Shown here: positions 15,366 through 23,779 of the stretch, piece by piece
How the letters are laid out: the number at the start of each line of letters is the position of its first letter
How positions within the stretch are numbered: the stretch's first letter is position 1
DNA from: SHLQ01 sp964562985
GTDB taxonomy: Bacteria; Actinomycetota; Acidimicrobiia; Acidimicrobiales; SHLQ01
Direction: 5' to 3'
Assembly: GCA_964562985.1 (NCBI GenBank)
Contig: CAZLWE010000009.1
Coordinates: forward strand, 1 to 64,000
Length of the DNA stretch: 64,000 bases
The notes under the pieces: generated by a model
The model's input: the letters and a program-made list of their open reading frames with translations, nothing else
What the model was told of the DNA's origin: nothing
Database searches by the model: none
Program-made: the position numbers and the translations under genes

Positions 15366-16838
15366 TTAGACCCAGCCGCGGCTGCGTTCGAGGGCCTGTA
15401 GCCAACGCTCGTGGAGGGCATCGGCCGCAACTTCGGAGTCCGGGGCGGGTTCGACGGTGAGGTCGGCGCGCCACGCGGCGGTGACGTCGTCGGTACTCGA
15501 CCAGACGCCCTCCGCGAGGCCCGCCAAGTAGGCGGATCCCAAAGCGGTGGTTTCGGTAATCGCTGACCGGTGGACCGGAACGCCGATTTGGTCGGCCTGA
15601 ATCTGCAGAAGGAGCTCCATAACAGACGCTCCGCCGTCGACCCGGAGGCTCTCGACGCTCACACCGCCAGCGTTCGCCATAGCGTCGATGACATCGCGGC
15701 TCTGTAGAGCCATCGATTCGACGGTTGCGCGAGCGATGTGGGCTCGAGTGGTGCCGCGGGTGAGCCCGACGATGGTTCCTCGGGCGTGAGGATCCCACCA
15801 TGGGCTTCCCAATCCGGCGAAGGCGGGGACGACGAACACGTCGTCGGTGCTATCGACAGAGGCGGCGAGTGGCCCGATTTCTGCTGCCTCGTCGATTATT
15901 TGCAGCCCGTCTCGGAGCCATTGAATCGCTGCTCCCGTTACGAACACCGCACCCTCGAGCGCGTAGGTGGTCGACCCGTCTGCCAGGGTCCACCCGACGG
16001 TGGTCAACAGGCCATCGACGGGTTCGGGCAGAGTCGGCCCGACATTCATCAAGATGAACGAGCCCGTCCCGTAGGTGTTCTTGGCGGCGCCTGGCTCGAA
16101 ACAGGCCTGACCAAAGAGCGCTGCTTGTTGGTCGCCGGCAACCCCCGAGATAGGAACTCCGGCGGGTACGGGGAGCCCATCGGTGGTTTCGCCGAAGCGT
16201 CCCGAAGAGGGCCGCACCTCCGGCAGAAGCGATGCCGGAATACCAAACAGGTCGAGCATCTCTTCGGACCAGGTCATGGCGCCGATATCGAATAACAGTG
16301 TTCGGCTGGCGTTCGTGGTGTCGGTGAGGTGAGCGACACCTCCCGTGAGCTTCCACATCAACCAGCTGTCGACCGTTCCAAACGCAGTGTTGGCATCGAC
16401 GGAGATGTGCCCGCCCTGAATCAGCCATTCGAGCTTGCTCGCCGAGAAGTACGGGTCGAGCACCAGACCGGTTATGGAGCGAACTCGTTCCAAGTGGCCC
16501 GCTTCAACGAGCTGATTACATCGGTCGGCGGTGCGTCGGTCCTGCCACACCAGAGCCCGGTGCAGCGGTTGTCCGGTACTGCGGTCCCAAACGACCACCG
16601 TCTCGCGCTGATCGGTGATGCCAATGGCTGCGATCGGCTGGTCAATGGCCTCCACAACCTCACCCAACGTCGTTTGCACGGCGTTCCAGATCTCGAGTGC
16701 GTCGTGCTCGACCCAACCTGGCTCGGGGAAATACTGCGGGAACTCCCGATACGACGAGGTGATAATCTCACTCGACTCGCTGAACGCAATGGAGCGAACC
16801 CCGGTAGTGCCTGCATCGATCGCAATTACGACGGTCAT
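15366..16838 (-). CDS. glpK: Glycerol kinase
   Basis: A 490-residue FGGY kinase converting glycerol to glycerol 3-phosphate. Motifs in order: AIDAGTTGVRSIAF, FPQYFPEPGWVEHD, GITDQRETVVVWD, LDPYFSASKLEWL, GDQQAALFGQACFEPG, NTYGTGSFILMN, and LRVDGGASVMELLLQIQAD. All are standard for GlpK. The frame is open to 16874, but the Met before VVIAIDAG (16838) fits the family N-terminus. It is divergent from pfkA with 89 bases between starts. Confidence 0.95.
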   Translation of the reverse strand: MTVVIAIDAGTTGVRSIAFSESSEIITSSYREFPQYFPEPGWVEHDALEIWNAVQTTLGEVVEAIDQPIAAIGITDQRETVVVWDRSTGQPLHRALVWQDRRTADRCNQLVEAGHLERVRSITGLVLDPYFSASKLEWLIQGGHISVDANTAFGTVDSWLMWKLTGGVAHLTDTTNASRTLLFDIGAMTWSEEMLDLFGIPASLLPEVRPSSGRFGETTDGLPVPAGVPISGVAGDQQAALFGQACFEPGAAKNTYGTGSFILMNVGPTLPEPVDGLLTTVGWTLADGSTTYALEGAVFVTGAAIQWLRDGLQIIDEAAEIGPLAASVDSTDDVFVVPAFAGLGSPWWDPHARGTIVGLTRGTTRAHIARATVESMALQSRDVIDAMANAGGVSVESLRVDGGASVMELLLQIQADQIGVPVHRSAITETTALGSAYLAGLAEGVWSSTDDVTAAWRADLTVEPAPDSEVAADALHERWLQALERSRGWV

Positions 16839-16927
16839 GCCAGCAGAATAAGTGTGAAAGTGCAGCTGTGCCATATGCGTCGTCGATATCGAGATGTTCG
16901 GTGACCGCTTCTCCCTAGACTCGGGGT

Positions 16928-17962
16928 GTGAAAATCGCAGTTCTCACCGGCGGCGGGGACGCTCCGGGCCTCAATGCTGTTATCCGTGGCGTCGTACGCC
17001 AAGCCACAACCGATGGCCACGAAGTGATCGGCTTTCGTGACGGATGGCGTGGTGTCATGGAAAACGAGTGGATGTCGCTCGACGTCGAGTCCTGCAAGGG
17101 CTTGTTGACCCGAGGCGGGACCGTGCTCGGCACCACCCGCGTCAACCCATTCATGCAAGACGACGGACGCGATCTTTGTCGAGCGACCTTCGATTCAGAG
17201 GGCATAGACGCACTGATTTCGATCGGCGGTGAAGGCACGCTGTCGTGCACCAATGAGATGCACAAACTCGGCTTTCCCGTAGTGGGCGTACCGAAGACGA
17301 TCGACAACGACATTGGCTTGACCGAGTTCACATTCGGGTTTGCGACCGCGGTAGATATCGCGACCGAGGCGATCGGCCGTCTGCACACAACGGCCGAGAG
17401 CCACGACCGAGTGATGGTCGTCGAGGTTATGGGTCGCCACGTTGGCCACATCGCGACATGGGCAGGCTTGGCCGGCGGCGCCACGGTCACACTGATCCCA
17501 GAGAAGCCATTCGATATCGACGACGTATGCGATTCGATTCAACGACGTCACGAGAGCGGCAAGTACGCATCGATCGTCGTCGTCGCCGAGGGGGCCAAGC
17601 CAAAGCCTGGGTCTCTCGACGTTCCCGATGACACCTTCGACGAGTTCGGTCACGTCAAGCTCGGCGGCATCGGCGAACTCGTCGCCACCGCGATCGCGAA
17701 GAAGACCGGATTCGAAACTCGCACGACGGTGTTGGGCTACGTCCAGCGCGGCGGTGAGCCATCAGCATTCGATCGGGTGCTCGCGACGTGGTTTGGCGTC
17801 GAGGCGGCCAAGGCGGCCGATGAAGGCGACTGGGGTGCGATGATCGCGTACCAATCAGGGACCATGAACCGCGTTCGCATCGCTGATGCGATCGCCGGCT
17901 TGAAGTACGTCAACGAAGACCTCTACGACGTGGCATCGACCTTCTTTGCCTGGGGCCGTTAA
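16928..17962 (+). CDS. pfkA: 6-phosphofructokinase
   Basis: A 344-residue PFK. LTGGGDAPGLNAVIRG binds nucleotide, SIGGEGTLS is the phosphoryl-donor loop, and VPKTIDNDI carries the catalytic Asp. The second Gly of GGEGT is typical of ATP-dependent enzymes, while PPi enzymes usually have Asp there; Lys in PKTIDND is shared with actinobacterial group III PFKs. An ATP-dependent glycolytic enzyme is therefore most likely. The start is GTG at 16928. Confidence 0.94.
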   Translation: MKIAVLTGGGDAPGLNAVIRGVVRQATTDGHEVIGFRDGWRGVMENEWMSLDVESCKGLLTRGGTVLGTTRVNPFMQDDGRDLCRATFDSEGIDALISIGGEGTLSCTNEMHKLGFPVVGVPKTIDNDIGLTEFTFGFATAVDIATEAIGRLHTTAESHDRVMVVEVMGRHVGHIATWAGLAGGATVTLIPEKPFDIDDVCDSIQRRHESGKYASIVVVAEGAKPKPGSLDVPDDTFDEFGHVKLGGIGELVATAIAKKTGFETRTTVLGYVQRGGEPSAFDRVLATWFGVEAAKAADEGDWGAMIAYQSGTMNRVRIADAIAGLKYVNEDLYDVASTFFAWGR

Positions 17963-17968
17963 GTTTCG

Positions 17969-18613
17969 CTAGTTGTCGAAACCGATGGGGCGCAGCGAGC
18001 TGTAGTCGTCGCGGCTCACCGGGCGGGTTACATCGCCCTCGTCGGTGTCCGTCGAGACGGCGATGTCCTCGTCGACGCCATCCTCGTTGCGGACGAGGAA
18101 CCGCACGGTGTCGATGCCTTCCATCTCGGTCAAGGTGAAGACCATTTGGGCGAAGGCGACGGATCGGTTCTCGCCCTCGGTATCGGGTGGCTCGGAGAGC
18201 ACCACTGTCAACTGGCCCTCGATAGCTCGGTCGAGGCTCAGGACCATGATCGGTTCCTCGCTCGCTGGTACCACAACGGAGATCAGGTTGAGGTCGAGTT
18301 GCTCTTCACTGGTGGGACCGATGAGCAGCTGTTCGAGGACCAAGAATTCGAGCTCGGCTCCAGACTCGACCACGGGAACCTGACGGGTTACCGGTCGTAG
18401 CGATGGTTCACCATCGCCGGGGTCGACGAGGAAGATGGTGACCTCCTCGGTCAGCTGATCGGGGAGGGTGGTCGTGGTCGATGTTCCGGGTTGGAGAGCG
18501 GTTGGGAGTTCATCGTTGCTGATGACCACCGGTTCGTTGTCCACCGGAATGCCACACGCAGAGACGAGCAGAGCGACCGATACGAGTGTGATGAGGAGTC
18601 GCTGGAAACTCAT
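17969..18613 (-). CDS. GerMN-domain lipoprotein, short LpqB-like
   Basis: A 214-residue lipoprotein. The signal LITLVSVALLVSAC gives lipidated C20, then a Thr-rich linker, then a GerMN-like domain (VTIFLVDPGDGE, LEFLVLEQLLIGPT). It occupies the lpqB position directly behind mtrB, overlapping it by four bases. Classical LpqB proteins are near 580 residues with a C-terminal propeller, which is missing here. LpqB modulates MtrB signalling in mycobacteria; the same role is inferred. Confidence 0.84.
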   Translation of the reverse strand: MSFQRLLITLVSVALLVSACGIPVDNEPVVISNDELPTALQPGTSTTTTLPDQLTEEVTIFLVDPGDGEPSLRPVTRQVPVVESGAELEFLVLEQLLIGPTSEEQLDLNLISVVVPASEEPIMVLSLDRAIEGQLTVVLSEPPDTEGENRSVAFAQMVFTLTEMEGIDTVRFLVRNEDGVDEDIAVSTDTDEGDVTRPVSRDDYSSLRPIGFDN

Positions 18614-20037
18614 AGGTAATCCTCATCTGCTGACTCAGGGAGCAGCGGCAACTCCACGATGAACCGTGCACCCGATTCGCCGTCGGGTCGGTCTTCAACC
18701 CAGACACGGCCATTGTGCAAGTTCACGTGCTCGGCCACGAGCGAAAGCCCCAAACCGACGCCAGTGTCATAGCCCCGTCGACCGCCAGCGCCGCCGCGAC
18801 TAAAGCGATCGAAGATCACGAACCGTTCGTCTAGGGGCACACCGGGTCCCTCATCCTCAACGGCCATTTGTACGGAATGCAGTGTTGCGTACACCTCGAC
18901 TCGGGTCGCGCCGCCCCCGTACTTGCGAGCGTTGTCGATCAGGTTTGCGACCACCCGAGCGAGGCGCCTTTTCTCGGCGAGGACGACCGCTTCTTCGGCG
19001 TTGGGATGCACTTCGATAGGTACGTCCTCCGTCGTCGAGAACGGGACAGCGTTGCGAACAAAGTCGGCGAAGAGCATGGGGTTGGCCTGTAGCTCGACGT
19101 TACCGACGTCGAATCGACTGATCTCGAGGAGATCTTCTACCAGTGTGCGGAATCGGGTGATGTCGCTCGACAGCAAGTCGAGGGCCGTCCGAGCACGATC
19201 GGGCAGGTCGTCGCGCGTGTTCTCCAGCACTTCGACCGACGCGGTCAATGTCATCAAGGGCGAACGGAGCTCGTGGCTCACCTCGGAAGCGAAGCGAGCA
19301 TCTCGCTCGATCCGTTCCTCCAAACCCCCAGCCATCTCGTTAAATGAGGCGACCAAACTCTCCAAGTCTTCGTCACCGGCTGGGTCGAGGCGCGTGTCGA
19401 GCCTGCCACCTGCGATCGCTTCGGCGGCGCCGCTCACATCTCGGAGCGGCGCGAGAGCACGGGTCGCCGCGAACCGGCCACCGAGGGCAGCGAGAGCAGT
19501 AACGATCAAGATGCCGCCCAAAAGTACTAACTGCAGCGTCTCGATGGTGTCCTCAACATCGGTCAGGGGCAAGGACTCGAAGTACACGACGTTACTGAAG
19601 CCAGAATCTTCGAACCCGCGGATCGGGACGCCATACACAATTGCGGGGGAGTCCTGAACCACCGCACGAATGCGTCCGGCGTTTCCTTCAAAGGTCAGCG
19701 TCTGCAGCTCAGCGGGGACATCGTCGAGGCTAAAGGCGGTCGCGTCGCGCGAGAAATTGCCGTTGTCGATGATCAGCAGCGGGCGCGAACCAGTTGCGGT
19801 GCTGAGGGAGTCGACCACGCCTTGGACCGCGCCCGGCTCCAAGTCTCCGCCGAGCTGGCGTTGCACGTTCGACGCATTGGAGAACGCGAGTTCTTGCGCG
19901 ATCTCCTCACGATCAGCAAGCAACACCTGGCGGGTGGTCGTGAGCGTGATGGCCGCGAGAAGGAACGCAACGAACAGGCCGCCCAGAGCGAATGCGACGG
20001 TGATTCGGGACCGAAGCCCGAGTCCGAATCGAGACAC
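18610..20037 (-). CDS. mtrB: Sensor histidine kinase MtrB
   Basis: A 475-residue membrane kinase. TM1 lies near residues 12-30, an extracytoplasmic sensor domain follows to about 165, then TM2, HAMP (RALAPLRDVSGAAEAIAGG), HisKA with the phospho-accepting His in FASEVSHELRSPL, and HATPase_c with N and G boxes (LIDNARKYGGG, VEDEGPGVPL). In actinobacteria MtrB phosphorylates MtrA to coordinate cell wall hydrolysis and division. It starts nine bases after mtrA and overlaps the lpqB-like gene. Confidence 0.92.
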   Translation of the reverse strand: MSRFGLGLRSRITVAFALGGLFVAFLLAAITLTTTRQVLLADREEIAQELAFSNASNVQRQLGGDLEPGAVQGVVDSLSTATGSRPLLIIDNGNFSRDATAFSLDDVPAELQTLTFEGNAGRIRAVVQDSPAIVYGVPIRGFEDSGFSNVVYFESLPLTDVEDTIETLQLVLLGGILIVTALAALGGRFAATRALAPLRDVSGAAEAIAGGRLDTRLDPAGDEDLESLVASFNEMAGGLEERIERDARFASEVSHELRSPLMTLTASVEVLENTRDDLPDRARTALDLLSSDITRFRTLVEDLLEISRFDVGNVELQANPMLFADFVRNAVPFSTTEDVPIEVHPNAEEAVVLAEKRRLARVVANLIDNARKYGGGATRVEVYATLHSVQMAVEDEGPGVPLDERFVIFDRFSRGGAGGRRGYDTGVGLGLSLVAEHVNLHNGRVWVEDRPDGESGARFIVELPLLPESADEDYL

Positions 20038-20046
20038 GTGTGCCGG

Positions 20047-20727
20047 TCAGGCTTGGAGCTTGTAGCCGAGGCCTCGCACCGTCACTACGTATTGCGGGTC
20101 TGCCGGGTCTGCCTCGACCTTGGTGCGTAGACGGCGGATGTGGACATCGACGAGGCGTCCATCACCGAAGTAGCCATAGCCCCATACCTTCTCGAGGAGC
20201 GACTCACGAGAAAAGACCTTCCCTGGGGCCGAGGCGAGCTCGACCAACAACCGGAATTCGGTTTTGGTGAGGTGCACCTCTTCGCCTGCCCGGCGGACAA
20301 CGCCCTGGTCGGGGATTACTTCGAGTTCGCCAAACACCATGTCGCCAGCAGGGGTATCGCTGGTGCGGCTGCGGCGCAGGAGTGCCCGAATGCGAGCGGA
20401 CAGCTCCTTGGGCGCGAATGGTTTGGTCAGATAGTCGTCTGCGCCAGCTTCGAGGCCAGCCACCACGTCGTGGGTGTCGGCGCGTGCGGTCACCATGACG
20501 ATCGGGACGTCGGATACGCGCCGGATCGAACGGCAGACATCAAAGCCGTCGATGCCCGGGAGCATGATGTCGATGAGGACAACATCGGTCGGTTGTTGAC
20601 CAAAGGCCAGTAATGCGTCTTCTCCGTTGTCGGATTCCGCGACTTCCCAGCCCTCATCCTCAAGGGCCATCCGCACGGCGGTGCGAATACGTTCGTCGTC
20701 CTCAACGGTGAGAATGCGAGTTCCCAC
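20047..20727 (-). CDS. mtrA: Response regulator MtrA (OmpR family)
   Basis: A 226-residue regulator. The receiver domain has the acidic pair in LTVEDDE, phospho-acceptor D53 in VVLIDIMLPG and Lys in LTKPF. The winged-helix DNA-binding domain includes LTKTEFRLLVELASAPG and YVVTVRGLGYKL. GTG at 20727 is preferred to longer frames because AGGAGG precedes it by seven bases and the protein then begins GTRILTVEDD. First gene of mtrA-mtrB-lpqB. Confidence 0.94.
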   Translation of the reverse strand: MGTRILTVEDDERIRTAVRMALEDEGWEVAESDNGEDALLAFGQQPTDVVLIDIMLPGIDGFDVCRSIRRVSDVPIVMVTARADTHDVVAGLEAGADDYLTKPFAPKELSARIRALLRRSRTSDTPAGDMVFGELEVIPDQGVVRRAGEEVHLTKTEFRLLVELASAPGKVFSRESLLEKVWGYGYFGDGRLVDVHIRRLRTKVEADPADPQYVVTVRGLGYKLQA

Positions 20728-20795
20728 GGCATGTCCTCCTGGGCAGAGCTCTAACAACTGCACACTAGGCGCAATTGTGTCCGGGTTGGGGTTCT

Positions 20796-21563
20796 TCAGG
20801 CCCCAGCCTCTGCCATCAGCGTCCGGAGGGCGTCCGCGATTCCGGGCGTCGTCACCATAGTCATGTGATCCATCTCCACGATCGCGCCCGCTTCAGCAGC
20901 GATGACGCGTCCGGCAGCGCCATCCCATGGCTTAATCCCTCGCTCGAAGTAGGCGTCGACACGACCGCACGCGACCGCGCAGAAATCGAGCGCCGCTCCG
21001 CCGTTTCGACGGATATCTCGCACCTTCGGCAATACGCCAGCGAGTGCGCGAGCTTGTTCCAAACGGTCATCGGGGGAGTAGGAGAATCCCGTAGCGACGA
21101 GCGCGGAGGACAGATCGTCGAGTGTCGTTGGGGCGATTGACTCGCCGTTGCGTGTGGCGCCGTTGCCAATAGATGCCGCGAACAGTTCGTCGCGCACCGG
21201 ATCGAAGACCGCTCCGGCGACGGGCTCACCATCGAGTTCGACACCGATGGAAACGCTATACCCAGCGAGTCCGTAGAGCAGGTTTGTGGTCCCATCGACG
21301 GGATCGATCACCCACACGACACCGGTGGTCCCGGCTCTTTGGGCTCCCTCTTCGCCGAGTAGGCCATCGTCGGGCCGCTGGGCGTCGATGTGTTCGACGA
21401 CGGCGGTTTCGGCCCAGGTGTCGATCTCGGTAACGACGTCCGTCGAGGTCGACTTCGTCGTCCACGAAAATCCTGCCTCGCGGCGGCGACCGACTTCGGT
21501 GCCGACGTCGTACGCGATCTTGGCAGCGATCTCGCCGAGCACGGCTGGATCGATAGAGCTCAT
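20796..21563 (-). CDS. Inositol monophosphatase family phosphatase
   Basis: A 255-residue Mg-dependent phosphatase. Signature residues: LGEEGAQ (metal-binding Glu pair), IDPVDGTTNLLYGL (Asp cluster) and KPWDGAAG near the C-terminus. Substrates may be inositol 1-phosphate, relevant to inositol for mycothiol and phosphatidylinositol, or histidinol phosphate, which related enzymes accept. ATG 21563 is chosen because it overlaps the upstream membrane gene by four bases; the longer frame is a shadow of that gene. Confidence 0.9.
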   Translation of the reverse strand: MSSIDPAVLGEIAAKIAYDVGTEVGRRREAGFSWTTKSTSTDVVTEIDTWAETAVVEHIDAQRPDDGLLGEEGAQRAGTTGVVWVIDPVDGTTNLLYGLAGYSVSIGVELDGEPVAGAVFDPVRDELFAASIGNGATRNGESIAPTTLDDLSSALVATGFSYSPDDRLEQARALAGVLPKVRDIRRNGGAALDFCAVACGRVDAYFERGIKPWDGAAGRVIAAEAGAIVEMDHMTMVTTPGIADALRTLMAEAGA

Positions 21564-21859
21564 GACAAACCTCTCGCTCGACGGGCCCGGTCCCGTGCTT
21601 CGATCGCTCGCCATTCCGACATGGCTCGCAGCGTGAGGACCGCAACCACCGCAACACCCACGGCTGCAATGACGGCCCCACCTACGCCGAGCAGGGCTGC
21701 TGTGGCGGCGCAATCGCCGGTGCATTGCAGGTTGACGACCGACCATCCGATCAGGCCGCCAGCGAGGCCAGCGATGAGCACAGCGCCCACGGCGACAAGT
21801 CGGGCCCATACCGGGGGAGATGCGTCGGGAAGTGCGGTCGCGTCCTGCGGTGAACTCAC
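21560..21859 (-). CDS. Small two-helix membrane protein
   Basis: A 99-residue protein with two hydrophobic segments, about residues 18-42 and 53-78, separated by a loop with two Cys (CTGDC). The C-terminus is basic (cytoplasmic). It overlaps the following phosphatase by ATGA. No family recognised. Its start is 54 bases from dinB, which is divergent. Confidence 0.68.
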   Translation of the reverse strand: MSSPQDATALPDASPPVWARLVAVGAVLIAGLAGGLIGWSVVNLQCTGDCAATAALLGVGGAVIAAVGVAVVAVLTLRAMSEWRAIEARDRARRARGLS

Positions 21860-21913
21860 ATCATCAGGCTACCGGCTTACCCCGCTCCCTCTCACCGTGC
21901 GCGAGAATGCCTT

Positions 21914-23155
21914 GTGGCCCAACGCTCGATCCTCCACGTCGACATGGACGCGTTCTACGCGTCGGTGGAAATCGTGCGCAATCCCGAGCTCCGCGGACAG
22001 CCCGTCGTCGTTGGCGGAACGGGGCGTCGTGGCGTGGTGGCTGCAGCCTCCTATGAGGCGCGTTCCTACGGGATCCATAGCGCGATGCCGTCATCGCAAG
22101 CGCAACGGCTTTGTCCTCACGCGGTCTTCTTGGCGGGGGATCACGGCCTCTACGCGGAGATCTCCCAGCGGGTGATGTCGGTCTTTCGCGACGTCACACC
22201 TCTGGTGGAGCCGTTGAGTCTCGACGAGGCATTTCTCGATGTGACCGGGGCATTGCGAAGCCAGGGAACAACGGTTGCGATAGCGAAGGCCATTCGGCAA
22301 CGCATTTACGACCTGGAAGCTCTGACCTGTTCGGTGGGGATCGCGCCGAACAAGTTCTTGGCCAAGCTGAGCAGCGAGGAAGCCAAGCCCGAGGTTTCTC
22401 GATCCGGTCCGGTGTTTGGCAGGGGGATCTTCGAGATTGTTCCCGGCGAAGAGCTCGATTTTCTCGAACCGCTACCGGTGCGAAAGCTCTGGGGAGTCGG
22501 TCCCTCCACCGGTGCTCGACTTGCGTCGCTCGGGATCGAGACCGTTGGGGAGCTTCGAGCAATGCCGGAGCGAAGACTCGTCGAATCGCTCGGGGCGGCT
22601 CACGGCAGGCATCTATACGCTCTCGCCCACGCGCGAGACGACCGTCCGGTTGAACCTGGCCGAGACACCAAGTCGATCAGTCACGAGGAGACCTTCGCCC
22701 ACGACATCAGCGGTCGAGATGAACTCGATGTCGAACTCGTTCGCCAAAGCGACGCCGTCGCCCTTCGGCTTCGGCGTAATGACTTGGCCGCGCGGACGGT
22801 GCAGCTGAAGGTGCGGTTTGGCGACTTCTCGACGATCACGCGGCGACGTACGGCGGAATCGCCGTTCAACTCGTCGACAACCGTGCTCAAACTCGCTCGG
22901 GCCCTCCTGCGCGAGATCGACGTCACGCCAGGGGTGCGTCTTCTAGGAGTCGGGGTCGCCAACCTTTTGGCCGACCCAGGCCAGCAACTCGCGCTCAATT
23001 TTGACGGCGCCGCAGACCACAAGACCGACGCGATCGTCGACCACGTTCGGGAGCGATTTGGTGCTGGAGCCATTGGCCCAGCGTCGGCTGCGGTGGACGG
23101 TTCGCTTCGGGTGAAACGTCGTGGTGAGCAACAGTGGGGCCCTAATACGCGGTGA
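21914..23155 (+). CDS. dinB: DNA polymerase IV (Y family)
   Basis: A 413-residue translesion polymerase. Catalytic motifs HVDMDAFYASVE, EARSYGIHSAMPSS, SLDEAFLDVTGA and CSVGIAPNKFLAKLSSE are intact, followed by the helix-hairpin-helix thumb (LWGVGPSTGARL) and little-finger domain. QQLALNF near the C-terminus may be the beta-clamp binding motif. The start is GTG 21914. No LexA-box-like sequence was found in the short divergent promoter region. Confidence 0.95.
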   Translation: MAQRSILHVDMDAFYASVEIVRNPELRGQPVVVGGTGRRGVVAAASYEARSYGIHSAMPSSQAQRLCPHAVFLAGDHGLYAEISQRVMSVFRDVTPLVEPLSLDEAFLDVTGALRSQGTTVAIAKAIRQRIYDLEALTCSVGIAPNKFLAKLSSEEAKPEVSRSGPVFGRGIFEIVPGEELDFLEPLPVRKLWGVGPSTGARLASLGIETVGELRAMPERRLVESLGAAHGRHLYALAHARDDRPVEPGRDTKSISHEETFAHDISGRDELDVELVRQSDAVALRLRRNDLAARTVQLKVRFGDFSTITRRRTAESPFNSSTTVLKLARALLREIDVTPGVRLLGVGVANLLADPGQQLALNFDGAADHKTDAIVDHVRERFGAGAIGPASAAVDGSLRVKRRGEQQWGPNTR

Positions 23156-23331
23156 ATATGCTCAAGATGGACCCGATTACACACCGAAAATAATGAAAAC
23201 AGGCAAAAAGAAGCCGATGGGTCCCTGCAACGCGTTGTAGCGACCGCCAAGCTGTGAGAAGATTGAATGACTGGGACTCGTAGGGGGTTCCAGCAGTGAA
23301 GAACACGACCTAACCGAAAGACACCGGGCGA

Positions 23332-23730
23332 ATGCCGCTTTCCGAAGACGAACAACGGATCCTCACGCAGATCGAACAACAGTTGTACGAAGACGACCCT
23401 GTGCTCGCACATGAGGTGTCGTCAACGACGGTCTTCACCCACGGGTTCAAACACATCCGTTGGTCAGCGCTGGGCTTCGTCGTCGGCCTCGTAGTTCTGG
23501 TACTTACCCTTTCGATCTCGTTCTGGGTTGCCTTCGTCGGCTTCTTGATCATGTTGGCGAGCGCCTGGTATGGCGAGAAGAACCTGCGACGCGTTGGCAA
23601 AGCTGGTCTGCAACAAGTCACCGGCAATGCCCGGGGCGTCTCAGCGGGCCGTGGCTTCTTCGGCGATGCAGGTCAGAAGCTGCGTGATCGTCTCAACGAT
23701 CCGCAGAACAATTCCGACGACGACAAGTAG
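23332..23730 (+). CDS. DUF3040 membrane protein
   Basis: A 132-residue protein beginning MPLSEDEQRILTQIEQQLYE, the hallmark of DUF3040, followed by two hydrophobic helices (about residues 44-62 and 63-80) and a Gly/Arg-rich tail. It is an actinobacteria-specific family of unknown function, often near dinB and the mraZ cluster as here. The 176 bases between dinB and this gene hold no recognisable gene. Confidence 0.9.
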   Translation: MPLSEDEQRILTQIEQQLYEDDPVLAHEVSSTTVFTHGFKHIRWSALGFVVGLVVLVLTLSISFWVAFVGFLIMLASAWYGEKNLRRVGKAGLQQVTGNARGVSAGRGFFGDAGQKLRDRLNDPQNNSDDDK

Positions 23731-23761
23731 TCCCTCGGAACCCTCTACTGGCTAACAGTGG

Positions 23762-23779
23762 CTAACCGACGCTGGTTAG
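23762..23779. terminator. Possible hairpin between convergent DUF3040 and transglutaminase genes
   Basis: CTAACC and GGTTAG can pair across a six-base loop, and the stem includes the stop codon of the minus-strand gene. There is no clear T tract, so this is only a weak terminator candidate. Confidence 0.25.

Noticed and set aside
18923..19657. 244-codon plus-strand frame opposite mtrB
   Set aside because: Ser/Arg-rich composition typical of antisense frames in GC-rich genes; mtrB is complete on the other strand.
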